Shown: one piece after another, positions 34,184 through 43,179 of the stretch | How positions within the stretch are numbered: position 1 is the first letter of the stretch | How the letters are laid out: the number at the start of each line of letters is the position of its first letter | NCBI GenBank assembly: GCA_017547175.1 | Contig: JAFYQI010000002.1 | Coordinates: forward strand, 81,722 to 145,721 | Source of the DNA: Alistipes sp. | Lineage (GTDB): Bacteria; Bacteroidota; Bacteroidia; Bacteroidales; Rikenellaceae | Length of the DNA stretch: 64,000 nt | Direction: 5' to 3' | The notes under the pieces: model-generated | The model's database searches: none | Seen by the model: only the letters and a program-made list of their open reading frames with translations | Told to the model about the DNA's origin: nothing | Position numbers and translations under genes: made by a program

Positions 34184-36799
34184 TTATCTCGGCTGGCCAA
34201 CTTCAAAACCAAGAGAGTTCATCCACTCTACGGTCTCCACATCAACCTCATCGTTTCGATCAGCCCACAAACCGGCCTCGACCAATTTGGCACGTTTGCG
34301 CTCAATCCATGCGTGAAGCGGGAACTCGGGTAGCTCTTTCGACTCGCTTGCTGTACGCATCGAGGGACGTACCGTACGGTTAAAGACTGCATTACGAGTC
34401 GGACGACGCTCGCCCTCCCAGCGGAAGCCTTTGAGATAAAGCGATACATCCTCCGGAATGCCGTCAATCGGATAGATCGGCCATACGGGATTGACTCGAT
34501 AAACAATACGGGCCAATTGGCGTTCCTCGATAAAGAACGAAGCATCACCACTTTCGATCACAGCCATCATCACCACCTCCTGAGGGACACCATCCTTTTG
34601 GAAGAAAATGGTCTGCACATTGCCGTCCACGTCGACACGATAGATCTCGTTGTCACGGAAATAGGACACCATGTTTTTACCCGTAATCTGATCATAATAG
34701 ACCGTATCGAACTGGGCTGCCATCATCGGATCACCAACAAACTCAACATGATCGATTCGACTATTCGCCGTGTAAATATCCATCACCTCAGAGGTGATCT
34801 GATTCGTCTCGTTCCACATCACAGGTTTGATGTAGAGATGAGCGGTCGAGTCGAGTGAACGAGCCGTCAGCGAATCACAAACAGCCTGGAAATCCTGACG
34901 ATAGATACGCACATTACGGAAACCCTTTACAAAGCGGTAGATACTATCCACCACGCGCGTCGTATCACTCGGAGCGAGAATCAACGCAATACGATGTAAC
35001 GAATCAAGCGAATCGGACATACGCACCATAAAGCGATCTATCTCGTTCAGATCGACCAACATGGAGGAATCTACACGATGGAAGAGGAGTGTATCAACCG
35101 AATAGACAACACCGCGACGATGATCTCGCTCCATGCGAGCCATCATCTTTTCGCGCGCTTTGGCCCGACGCTCCGCCTGACGAATCGAATCTCGCTCTTC
35201 CATGGCACGCAACTTGATGTTGGTCTTCTTTTGTCGCTCTACGGCAATCGAATCAAGCAATGCCTTCTTGGCTGCAGCACGCTCTGCACGCTTAGCTGCA
35301 GCTGCAACGCGTGCAGCCTCTTTGAGCTTCAGGCGCTCCAACGCTTGGCGCTCCTTGACGCTCAACGTATCGGCCGGAATTGTATCGGCAATGATCGGTT
35401 GCGTAGCGTCACCCTCATCTTCGATTGCAACCGACTCATTCGATTCATTCGGCTCACGCAGGGCTGTAGGTTTGGCCGGCTTAGCGTCAAGCTCAGGTGT
35501 TGCCTGTGTAGCCGCCAACTCCGTATTCACCGATCGGCCAGGTTTTTGAACTTGGGGCTTCGGTGCGCTCTGCTCCTGAGTCGGCACTTCCATCGGTTCT
35601 GCTACAGCAGCCTCTATTTCGCCTGAAAATTGCGACGACATCGAGCGTTCTGCAAGGGTATTTCGAGCAGTTTCGACCTGCGGCTGCTCCATATCTTGAG
35701 CAGGCATAGCAAGCTCATTATCGGCAGGAAGCTGACCCTCGGCAGGCGACGTTTCGCCAACAACTGGCTCTACTACCTGTGGTGCATATTCATTCGGAAT
35801 CGGATCACCGATCTTAAGCGTATAAAGGTAAATTGAATCACTACGCATAAAAATCGAATCGGTGTTACGCTCCGTGTCGTAATTGATCAACGCCGGATTC
35901 TTGGTCAAAAATCCGTTGCCCGACACCTCCCAAAATTCACCATAATCTCCAAACGAAAGGTTCTTGTGTTCGGTCTCGTCAATTTGAAGATTGTTTCGCA
36001 AAATCACATGACGATCCGCACGATAATAATCGAGTGTATCGCTCCACAACTCTTGCGTTTCGGTCAGCAGATAACCATTTAGGGTTACCATGTAGCGTTG
36101 TAAGGCCTTACTATACTCACCACGATCACCTTTGAGGAAATTACCGTCGCTATCCCAAATATGGGTATTCTCGTAAAAATAGGCCTGGTCGGAGGCTGTA
36201 TTATAGACCACCGAATCACCCTTCATTTTGTAGTCCTCGTTGCACATCTCGACCTGCTCGACGGCCACCAACTCTTTAGAATCAGAGAAGTAATAACCAC
36301 GTTCGGCTTCGAGGATATTATCGCGGTTAGTCAATACACCACCTCCCCAAAATTCACCGATATTATCCTTCGTATTGAAACTGAAATTGGAGGTGTACAG
36401 TGTCGCTTCCCCATCAATCACCTTTACCAAGTCGGAATAGACCTGTACCTCGTTGATCATGCCGTCATAGTCGGCGCGATCACCATACATGTAGGTCGTG
36501 TTCTTATTAATCAATACGTTGCCAAAGCACTCGACATGCGTATCAGAATAACGTACGGCACTGTCGCAGGTGATGACCGCACCATTATGCTGGGCAGCCA
36601 CATTGCCAACCAAAAACAAGACCGAATCTCCCGGGGCTACAGGGCCCGAGAGATCCGACTTTAGGTGGATAATTTTTTTCTCACCAGCTCGACGTTCCTC
36701 TGTTTGATCCCCCTCGCCCCGTTGAGCAAAGAGCGCTCCACCAAAGAGCGTCAGCAGCAATAATATGGGAAATATCTTACGCACAATTACTCTACCCAA
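34184..36799 (-). CDS. OstA/LptA-like protein (lipopolysaccharide transport)
   Basis: An 871-residue exported protein whose first 350 residues form the OstA-like beta-jellyroll: repeated strands such as VLFLVGNVAAQHNGAVITCDSAVRY and VLINKNTTYMYGDRADYDG, as in LptA and the N terminus of LptD. A long low-complexity region (about 380-570, rich in Ala, Glu, Pro, Lys) links to a C-terminal part with more OstA-like strands. In Bacteroidota such proteins are thought to take part in LPS transport across the periplasm. The Met start overlaps the SurA gene by 13 bp. A GTG five codons in (VRKIFPILLLLT) starts just after that gene's stop and makes an equally good signal peptide. Confidence 0.82.
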   Translation of the reverse strand: MGRVIVRKIFPILLLLTLFGGALFAQRGEGDQTEERRAGEKKIIHLKSDLSGPVAPGDSVLFLVGNVAAQHNGAVITCDSAVRYSDTHVECFGNVLINKNTTYMYGDRADYDGMINEVQVYSDLVKVIDGEATLYTSNFSFNTKDNIGEFWGGGVLTNRDNILEAERGYYFSDSKELVAVEQVEMCNEDYKMKGDSVVYNTASDQAYFYENTHIWDSDGNFLKGDRGEYSKALQRYMVTLNGYLLTETQELWSDTLDYYRADRHVILRNNLQIDETEHKNLSFGDYGEFWEVSGNGFLTKNPALINYDTERNTDSIFMRSDSIYLYTLKIGDPIPNEYAPQVVEPVVGETSPAEGQLPADNELAMPAQDMEQPQVETARNTLAERSMSSQFSGEIEAAVAEPMEVPTQEQSAPKPQVQKPGRSVNTELAATQATPELDAKPAKPTALREPNESNESVAIEDEGDATQPIIADTIPADTLSVKERQALERLKLKEAARVAAAAKRAERAAAKKALLDSIAVERQKKTNIKLRAMEERDSIRQAERRAKAREKMMARMERDHRRGVVYSVDTLLFHRVDSSMLVDLNEIDRFMVRMSDSLDSLHRIALILAPSDTTRVVDSIYRFVKGFRNVRIYRQDFQAVCDSLTARSLDSTAHLYIKPVMWNETNQITSEVMDIYTANSRIDHVEFVGDPMMAAQFDTVYYDQITGKNMVSYFRDNEIYRVDVDGNVQTIFFQKDGVPQEVVMMAVIESGDASFFIEERQLARIVYRVNPVWPIYPIDGIPEDVSLYLKGFRWEGERRPTRNAVFNRTVRPSMRTASESKELPEFPLHAWIERKRAKLVEAGLWADRNDEVDVETVEWMNSLGFEVGQPR

Positions 36800-38193
36800 T
36801 GTTTATTTTCAAATGCGCCGTCACGATACTCAGGATCGATATAGACATACATACCCTTAATCTTGCTCGTCAGCCATTCGTTAAAGACGCGCTCCTTCTT
36901 ACGTTGCAAAGCAAGCTCCTCAAGACGCAGATAATCGTCTGCCAACGAAGCCGTATGGGTCGGGATTACCTTCACGAGTTTCACCACTTTTGCCAACTGA
37001 TCCTGCATCACATCAGTCGTAAGGAACGAATCCGACACATCACCCTCCTTCATCATAATCAGACGGTTGTAATCATCAAGTGCATTAAATTGGGCAAAGT
37101 CCTCACGCAGGAACTTCGTTACCATCAGATTGGCATCAAAAGCCTGATAACGCTCCAAAATGGCCTGATTCGAAACCACACCACCGTTCATCTTCGAGGT
37201 CTTGTCGTCGGAGTGTTCCATGGCAGCCTGCTCGAAGGTGATCGAATCGGCACGAATCAAATTTACCAGACTATCCAGCGTCATCAGCGACTCGCTCAAC
37301 TCTTCGGAAGTATAGGAGGGCTTGAGAATGATATGACGGAAATGGTAGAGCTGACCCTGTTTGCCCAACAGCTCGATGATGTGGAAGCCGAACTGTGACT
37401 CGACAACCTCCGAAATTTGGCCGACACGCAACTGTTCCAATGCATCGGCGAATGCCGCATCAAGACCCGACAGCGGTGTAGGATCCATCTCACCACCACG
37501 CATGGCGGTACCATCCTGCGAATACATACGAGCCAGATTGGCAAACTTAGCCTGTCCGTTGATGATACGCTCGCGCATCTCGAGTAAACGCTCCTTCGTA
37601 CGCTGCTTGGCCTCCTTAATCGATTTGGGATACTTGGTGATGTGGGCATAGACATACTGCTCGGCGATCGTCGGCAGACTATCTTTCGAGATCGAATTAT
37701 AGAAATGCTCGACCTCGCCCGGAATTACCGATACTTTGCTCTCCACCTCATATCGCATTGATTGGGCAAACGATTGCTCGCGCGCACGTTGCTGCAACAT
37801 CTCACGAATATTGAAAATCGGCATATGGTGAATAGCCTCCAACGCGGAAATCGAACCGGCCTCGGAGATCATGGACTGCACCTGTTCCTCGACACGCGAC
37901 AAAATATCGCCTTCACTTACCGACACCGAGTCAATCTGCCCCTGATGATAGAGCAGTTTCTGGGTCATGATAGCCTCCAACGCCTCATTCATCGGCTCGC
38001 GATCAGAGGTATACCCCTCGGCACGACGCTGCTCGACCAGCATACGAGCATATTCCGACACCTCGGAATGCAAAATCGACGATGAACCAACCACGGCTAT
38101 CACCTTATCGAGCATCACCTGGCGCTTTTGTGCCCAGGCCGCCGACAAAACCATGGCGGCCACAATCATCATAAGAAAACTCTTTTTCAACAT
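36787..38193 (-). CDS. surA: SurA-like periplasmic chaperone / peptidyl-prolyl isomerase
   Basis: A 468-residue periplasmic protein (signal peptide ending AWAQ). The SurA N-terminal region (KVIAVVGSSSILHSEVSEYARML) is followed by a parvulin/rotamase domain at about residues 180-285 (HITKYPKSIKEAKQRTKERL, FANLARMYSQDG, GGEMDPTPLSGLDAAF, SQFGFHIIEL) and a second, weaker copy after FRHIILKPSYTSEE. It helps outer-membrane proteins fold on the way to BAM. It is 24 bp after the PPIase lipoprotein gene and overlaps the OstA-like gene, forming an outer-membrane biogenesis operon. Confidence 0.88.
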   Translation of the reverse strand: MLKKSFLMMIVAAMVLSAAWAQKRQVMLDKVIAVVGSSSILHSEVSEYARMLVEQRRAEGYTSDREPMNEALEAIMTQKLLYHQGQIDSVSVSEGDILSRVEEQVQSMISEAGSISALEAIHHMPIFNIREMLQQRAREQSFAQSMRYEVESKVSVIPGEVEHFYNSISKDSLPTIAEQYVYAHITKYPKSIKEAKQRTKERLLEMRERIINGQAKFANLARMYSQDGTAMRGGEMDPTPLSGLDAAFADALEQLRVGQISEVVESQFGFHIIELLGKQGQLYHFRHIILKPSYTSEELSESLMTLDSLVNLIRADSITFEQAAMEHSDDKTSKMNGGVVSNQAILERYQAFDANLMVTKFLREDFAQFNALDDYNRLIMMKEGDVSDSFLTTDVMQDQLAKVVKLVKVIPTHTASLADDYLRLEELALQRKKERVFNEWLTSKIKGMYVYIDPEYRDGAFENKHWVE

Positions 38194-38217
38194 ATCTCTT
38201 TTTCTGTTTATTCGCAG

Positions 38218-39096
38218 TTAATTTTCCTCTTCAGCCACGTCGTACAGACGAATTGCACCCTCCTCCATCGAGGTTTGATAGAGCTGCTCTTCGTGCTGAC
38301 GAATAACTTGTTGTTGCCGACCGTTGAAAAGGATGCGTCGAATGGTTTGGCGCAATCGCTCTAACGGAATCGGCTCACCGGCACGACGAGCCTCATCGAT
38401 TCGGAAATAATACCAATAGTTACCATCGCTCATCTCCTGCACACCTCGTTTTTGCAACAATGCGTCATTACTCTCCGAACGAACGGCAGGGAGCATACTC
38501 AAAAAATCGCTCCAATCAACCCATGATTCGGTATAATGGGCATGACGAAACTCCTCCTTGAGACAGATATCGTAGAAATCCTGACGACGTGCCTGCTGCG
38601 TAGAGCCCATCAACTCCTTAAGGCGATTACGTTGACGATAACTCTTCGGCACACGTACCACATCGCCCTTTACAATCGTGCGATCGAGTTTAAAATCCCC
38701 CTTGTGGGTATTGTAGTAGAGAGCCAATTCATCTTCCGTAAAGGTGGTATCAACCAAACGATCGACATAAAACTGATCGAGCTTTCGAATCAGTAACGAC
38801 TGACGATACTCCTCCACTTGGCGGTCAATATCGGCAGCCGAAGCAGAGAAGAGTTGCTCGGCCTCTTGCAACTTCAACTGACGACGCACCCAACGATCGA
38901 CAAAAACATGCGCATATGCAGCCGAATCGGCTTCCGAGAGGCCACTCGGTATAGAGCGCTGCAACTCGGTGGCAACCAATTCTTTATCGCCCACCTTAGC
39001 CAACAGTTCCTCTCCTCCGAAATAGCGAGGCAGCTCATGACAAGAGGTCACAAGCAGGGCCAAACCCAATATCAGGTATCTCACGGTGTGTCGCAT
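38218..39096 (-). CDS. SurA-N-like lipoprotein, PPIase family without clear parvulin core
   Basis: A 292-residue lipoprotein (MRHTVRYLILGLALLVTSC). The start is the ATG; a TTG four codons upstream is rejected because it lies inside a likely promoter box. Residues about 35-150 resemble the SurA N-terminal chaperone domain (LLAKVGDKELVATELQRSIP, VDRWVRRQLKLQEAEQL). A helical, charged C terminus follows in which I cannot see intact parvulin motifs. It probably works with the SurA encoded 24 bp downstream. TATCTTTG on the minus strand (39106-39113) lies 9 bp before the start, so the mRNA leader is very short. Confidence 0.75.
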   Translation of the reverse strand: MRHTVRYLILGLALLVTSCHELPRYFGGEELLAKVGDKELVATELQRSIPSGLSEADSAAYAHVFVDRWVRRQLKLQEAEQLFSASAADIDRQVEEYRQSLLIRKLDQFYVDRLVDTTFTEDELALYYNTHKGDFKLDRTIVKGDVVRVPKSYRQRNRLKELMGSTQQARRQDFYDICLKEEFRHAHYTESWVDWSDFLSMLPAVRSESNDALLQKRGVQEMSDGNYWYYFRIDEARRAGEPIPLERLRQTIRRILFNGRQQQVIRQHEEQLYQTSMEEGAIRLYDVAEEEN

Positions 39097-39105
39097 ACTG
39101 AAGGA

Positions 39106-39113
39106 CAAAGATA
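39106..39113 (-). promoter_or_regulatory. -7 promoter box for the SurA-OstA operon
   Basis: TATCTTTG on the minus strand, perfect to TAnnTTTG, sits 9 bp before the ATG of the PPIase lipoprotein. A start of transcription at the usual position leaves only a few bases of leader. Confidence 0.45.
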
Positions 39114-39197
39114 CAATTTTTTCGTGGAAATAACGCGCGCCGTAGGCGGTTTATTACTTTTAGGCCGTTTTTTTCTCGTTTTCATGGTCCGAAGCAC

Positions 39198-40064
39198 CTA
39201 CCGAAGGGTCGTTGGAGTTGCTACCGAACGAGGCTTTAATGCCTGTACCATTCCCCATATCGAAGCTACCGCAACCACCAAGGAAAAGCCATAGATCAAA
39301 GAATAGATAACAGGATAGCCTTCAAGTAGTTGCGACAAGGTCTGTTCACCCAGCCCGAGACGCTCCATCAAATAGGCCGATCCATTATTCATCGCATGCA
39401 ATAAAACCGGAGTCCACAACGTCTGCGTCCTATGGTAAACAAAGGCCAAGACAACACCCATCAAAAAGGCATTGAGCATCGAAACCATCTGCACATGCAG
39501 CACTCCGAAAAAGAGAGCCGAGAGCAGAATTGCCACAGGAATCGAGTGGCGTTTAAGGAGGGAGCCAAAGACCATACCACGGCAGATAACCTCCTCAAAA
39601 AGAGGGGCAAAAACAACCACCGCCAAAAATGCGCCAACGCCCGTTCCAAAGTTCTGTTTGGGGAGGGGCAACAACTCATAAAGCGGCTCCATCACCACCG
39701 ACAAAGCCAACATAAGCAAAAAGCTCCACGCCACTAGCAAAAGGTTGAATTTTCCCTTCCCCAAAAAGATTTTCACCCGTTCGCCACCACGCATTCGACG
39801 ATAGAGAATCAGTGCTGCAATCGTCAAAGTTAGCGAAAAAAACGACACCACTGCCACAAACGTTCCCTGCACATTGGAGGGTAACAACAACGGGGTATAG
39901 CCTTTCAACGAGACTACAAACATCCCGATAGCCGCAACTACCAATTGCGCCACCAAAAAGATGCCGGCCATAGCAAGCAAATCAATGTAGGTCGGGAAGG
40001 CCGATTTTTGCTCAAAGAGCCATGCGAGAGAGGCACGAGAGGATGCCGAGTTTTTCTGTTGCAT
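39198..40064 (-). CDS. CPBP-family intramembrane endopeptidase
   Basis: A 288-residue membrane protein with about eight hydrophobic segments. The CPBP (CAAX/Abi) glutamic-protease motifs are all present: EEVICRG (EExxxR) at about residues 158-164, FFGVLH (FxxxH) near 185-190, and HAMNN (HxxxN) near 223-227. In bacteria these proteases process membrane or secreted peptides. Several act in bacteriocin immunity. No target is evident. It is a single gene with its own -7 box. Confidence 0.88.
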   Translation of the reverse strand: MQQKNSASSRASLAWLFEQKSAFPTYIDLLAMAGIFLVAQLVVAAIGMFVVSLKGYTPLLLPSNVQGTFVAVVSFFSLTLTIAALILYRRMRGGERVKIFLGKGKFNLLLVAWSFLLMLALSVVMEPLYELLPLPKQNFGTGVGAFLAVVVFAPLFEEVICRGMVFGSLLKRHSIPVAILLSALFFGVLHVQMVSMLNAFLMGVVLAFVYHRTQTLWTPVLLHAMNNGSAYLMERLGLGEQTLSQLLEGYPVIYSLIYGFSLVVAVASIWGMVQALKPRSVATPTTLR

Positions 40065-40092
40065 AATCCGATAGATGCTTGTTGTTTACGGC

Positions 40093-40100
40093 TCAAAGGT
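40093..40100 (-). promoter_or_regulatory. -7 promoter box for the CPBP protease gene
   Basis: TACCTTTG on the minus strand matches TAnnTTTG and lies 28 bp before the CPBP start codon, in the divergent gap with parA. Confidence 0.55.
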
Positions 40101-40144
40101 ACTTATTTTTTAGGGATTCGTTAGGCATTTTCATAGAAAATGTG

Positions 40145-40152
40145 TAATTTTG
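40145..40152 (+). promoter_or_regulatory. -7 promoter box for parAB
   Basis: TAATTTTG matches TAnnTTTG and lies 74 bp before the parA start codon. A standard -33 TTTG is not clear. Confidence 0.5.
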
Positions 40153-40226
40153 TCCCGATTTATGCCCTTTACCAAAAGCAAAGAGGCACAGACCAACCAT
40201 TTTAGCAAAAAGAGTAAAAGATAAAT

Positions 40227-40997
40227 ATGGCAAAAGTTATCGCATTGGCCAACCAAAAGGGTGGCGTAGGCAAAACCACAACGGCCATCAACCTGGCTGC
40301 ATCACTGGCCCTGTTGGGTAAGAAGGTGCTCTTGCTCGATGCCGATCCGCAGGCCAACGCCACCTCAGGATTGGGTTTTGACATCGACCTGGAAGGCATC
40401 TATGAATGTATTGCCGGCCAACGCAAGGCCGAGGAGGTAATCCTTAAAAGCGAAGATGTGAAAAATCTATGGGTGCTCCCTTCGTCGATCGACCTGGTAG
40501 CTGCCGAAACCGAGTTGGCCACCCGCGAAAATGCGCACCACGTCATCAAAGAGATTGTTGAGAGCGTACGCGAGAAGTTCGATTACATCTTTATCGACTG
40601 CTCACCTTCGTTGGGTTATACGACTGTCAATATCCTCACGGCTGCCGATTCGGTATTGATTCCCGTCCAATGCGAATACCTCGCATTGGAGGGTCTATCC
40701 AAACTGCTGTCGACAATTCGCAAAGTAAAATCGTCGCTCAACCCGGCACTCGAAATCGAGGGTTTTCTGCTGACGATGTACATGCGCAACCGACTGAACA
40801 ACCAAGTGGTCACGGAGGTACGCAACCACTTTGGCGACCTGGCTTACGAGACGATCATCCAACGTAACATCCGCCTGGGTGAAGCTCCCTCACACGGCAA
40901 ACCGGTGATGCTCTATGATGCATCGGCTGCCGGCTCGGTAAGCTACCTGCAATTGGCACGCGAATTCTTGAAGCGCAACCGCCGTGCCGCAAAATAG
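40227..40997 (+). CDS. parA: Chromosome-partitioning ATPase ParA/Soj
   Basis: A 256-residue ATPase that moves ParB-bound origins apart. The deviant Walker [18 protein letters not shown] is at about residues 7-23, Walker A' [14 protein letters not shown] follows, and Walker B is FIDCSPSLG. There is no N-terminal helix-turn-helix, which fits the chromosomal Soj type. parB follows after 27 bp. An alternative plasmid-type ParA is unlikely given the core neighbours. Confidence 0.95.
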   Translation: MAKVIALANQKGGVGKTTTAINLAASLALLGKKVLLLDADPQANATSGLGFDIDLEGIYECIAGQRKAEEVILKSEDVKNLWVLPSSIDLVAAETELATRENAHHVIKEIVESVREKFDYIFIDCSPSLGYTTVNILTAADSVLIPVQCEYLALEGLSKLLSTIRKVKSSLNPALEIEGFLLTMYMRNRLNNQVVTEVRNHFGDLAYETIIQRNIRLGEAPSHGKPVMLYDASAAGSVSYLQLAREFLKRNRRAAK

Positions 40998-41024
40998 ATG
41001 AAGAACGAAAACGAAGCATAAACG

Positions 41025-41891
41025 ATGAAAAAGCAGAAGGGATTAGGCCGCGGTCTGGATGCCATTTTCGGCACCGAAAAGATCGATTTGAAGGCAGCAC
41101 CGATGAGTAAGATGCTCGAGATTGAGATCTCTAAGATTATCCCCAACCCTACGCAGCCTCGTACCGAGTTCAACGAGGAAGCCCTTGACGAGTTGGCTGA
41201 TTCGATCCGCCAATTAGGCATCATTCAGCCCATTACAGTTCGCAAAGCCGACGATGAAAAGTATATCATCATCAGCGGTGAGCGTCGTTGGCGTGCGGCC
41301 CAACGTGCCGATCTGACGAGCTTACCCGCCTACGTTCGTGAAGTGGATGATGAGAATCTGCATGCCATGGCGCTTGTGGAGAATATCCAACGCCAGGACT
41401 TAAACGCTATCGAAATTGCCCTCGGCATGCAACGCCTATTAGACGAGTGCAACCTCACGCAGGATGCCCTCTCGGAGAAGGTAGGCAAGAAGCGCTCGTC
41501 GGTAGCCAACTACCTGCGTCTTCTGAAGCTTCCGAACGAGATTCAATTGGCCCTTAAGGAGGGTCTGATCTCGATGGGTCACGCCAAAGCTATTGCCGGT
41601 GCCCCCATCGAGGAGCAGGTACGTTTGGTTAAAAAATGCCTCAAAAAGGGACTCTCGGTACGTCAAACTGAAGAGTTGGTACGTGCGTTAAACGAGCAGT
41701 GTAGTACTCCGGCTCGAGAGCAAGAGGAGGAAGAGTATCCCGAAAGCTACCTGCGCCTGGTAGAGCGTCTGGAACAACTCTTCACGTCGGAGATCGCCAT
41801 TAAACGCTCCAAGAACGGAGGGGGTCGTATCACAATCGGATTCTCGGACGATTCGGAGATCGAACGTATCATCGAACGCCTTAGCAAATAA
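41025..41891 (+). CDS. parB: Chromosome-partitioning protein ParB/Spo0J
   Basis: A 288-residue DNA-binding CTPase that loads at parS sites near the origin. It starts MKKQKGLGRGLDAIFGTE, typical of chromosomal ParB. The nuclease-like N domain has IPNPTQPRTEFNEEAL and the box II GERRWRAAQRADL. The central helix-turn-helix is LTQDALSEKVGKKRSSVANYL-RLLKLP. The C-terminal part mediates dimer formation. No parS-like palindrome was noticed in the window. It is co-transcribed with parA and the DUF5683 gene (7 bp gap). Confidence 0.95.
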   Translation: MKKQKGLGRGLDAIFGTEKIDLKAAPMSKMLEIEISKIIPNPTQPRTEFNEEALDELADSIRQLGIIQPITVRKADDEKYIIISGERRWRAAQRADLTSLPAYVREVDDENLHAMALVENIQRQDLNAIEIALGMQRLLDECNLTQDALSEKVGKKRSSVANYLRLLKLPNEIQLALKEGLISMGHAKAIAGAPIEEQVRLVKKCLKKGLSVRQTEELVRALNEQCSTPAREQEEEEYPESYLRLVERLEQLFTSEIAIKRSKNGGGRITIGFSDDSEIERIIERLSK

Positions 41892-41898
41892 GACACTC

Positions 41899-43131
41899 AT
41901 GCAGCTCACGGCTACAAAACGGTTTAAGATTTGGGGGACATTGATCGTCGCCCTTTTATGGGTTGTACCCTCAATCGGCCAGGCTCCGCAACAATTGTTG
42001 CAGCAATACGGTCTTGCCAACGAGAAGCAACCTATTACCATGCCGCGTGGCAAACGCACCATCGTGCGTGGCGGTCTGCTGCAGCAGGCTGATTCGGTAC
42101 GCATAAAGGCCGACTCGATTGCCCACGAGCAATTTTACCACGATATAGACTCGCTCTTCCTGGTCGAGTTTGAACAAGACTCGATTGCCCTGCGTGATCT
42201 GCGTACGGACGACCTCACAACCCTTGACTCGATTGCCATGGCCGAGATGATGCTTGACGGCATACAACGTGACACCACCAAGCAATTATTTCGCAAAGGC
42301 TGGTTCATGAACGACTCGATGGATCTATCACGCGTCAGTTGGATGTCGGCCATCGTGCCCGGTTATGGCCAGATCTACAACAAACAGTATTGGAAATTGC
42401 CGATTCTATACACAACGTTGGGTGGAAGTTTAGCCCTTTTCATCAACGAGAACAGCAAATACAAGCCGCTCAAGCAAACCTACGAGGCCATTACCGATGT
42501 TTCGACAACTCGTACGCCCGAGTTGGATGCCCTGCAGACACAAATGATTCGCAGTAATACCAAGCGACAGATCTATCTCGGGTTAACACTTGCATCGTAC
42601 ATCTATTTCATTGGTGATGCGGCCATTAATTACTCGACTAACGAGGTATCGGCTGTGAAGAAGGCGACCACATTGGCCTGCATCTGTCCGGGTGCCGGTC
42701 AGATATACAATCAGAGCTATTGGAAAGTACCCTTTGTGATCGGAGGTTTTGCCACGTTGGGTTACTGCATCGACTGGAACAACCGTGGTTTCCAACGCTT
42801 CAAGAAGGCCTATTCCTTGTTGGCTGACTATGAAAAAAATCCGAGTAAATACCCCAACGGTCCGACGGATGAATTTCGTGGTCGCTACTCGTCAAGTTTC
42901 ATCAAAAACCTTCGAAACAACTATCGTCGTAACCGAGACCTGTGTCTCATTCTCACGGGTGGCCTCTACATTCTTCAAATTGTGGATGCCCATGTCGATG
43001 CCCACTTGCGCGATTATGACATTTCGGATGACCTGACCATGAACATCGAACCGATGATTGATTATACCTATGTGCCGGCTGCCGGTAACCACTACCCCGT
43101 GCTTGGATTCAACGTCGGCATTTCGTTCTAA
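41899..43131 (+). CDS. DUF5683-like membrane protein
   Basis: A 410-residue protein with a signal peptide or anchor (TLIVALLWVVPSIGQ). The N-terminal half is polar with repeated DSI motifs. The C-terminal half (from about residue 145) has two similar blocks: MSAIVPGYGQIYNKQYWKLPILY and TLACICPGAGQIYNQSYWKVPFVIGG. Each is followed by hydrophobic segments, the pattern of DUF5683. A family role is not known. It almost always follows parB in this phylum, as here, which suggests a link to cell division or the envelope, but that is inference. Confidence 0.8.
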   Translation: MQLTATKRFKIWGTLIVALLWVVPSIGQAPQQLLQQYGLANEKQPITMPRGKRTIVRGGLLQQADSVRIKADSIAHEQFYHDIDSLFLVEFEQDSIALRDLRTDDLTTLDSIAMAEMMLDGIQRDTTKQLFRKGWFMNDSMDLSRVSWMSAIVPGYGQIYNKQYWKLPILYTTLGGSLALFINENSKYKPLKQTYEAITDVSTTRTPELDALQTQMIRSNTKRQIYLGLTLASYIYFIGDAAINYSTNEVSAVKKATTLACICPGAGQIYNQSYWKVPFVIGGFATLGYCIDWNNRGFQRFKKAYSLLADYEKNPSKYPNGPTDEFRGRYSSSFIKNLRNNYRRNRDLCLILTGGLYILQIVDAHVDAHLRDYDISDDLTMNIEPMIDYTYVPAAGNHYPVLGFNVGISF

Positions 43132-43179
43132 TACTTCATAAAATCGTTCACAAAAAAACACCTTTCGACACCCGATCCA

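Noticed and set aside
39097..39108. TTG start for the PPIase lipoprotein
   Set aside because: It falls in the TATCTTTG promoter box; the ATG at 39096 gives a normal lipoprotein signal.
40227..41891. ParA/ParB as plasmid partition genes of a mobile element
   Set aside because: Protein type and neighbours (DUF5683, MltD-like, mnmE) are those of the chromosomal locus, and base composition is uniform there.
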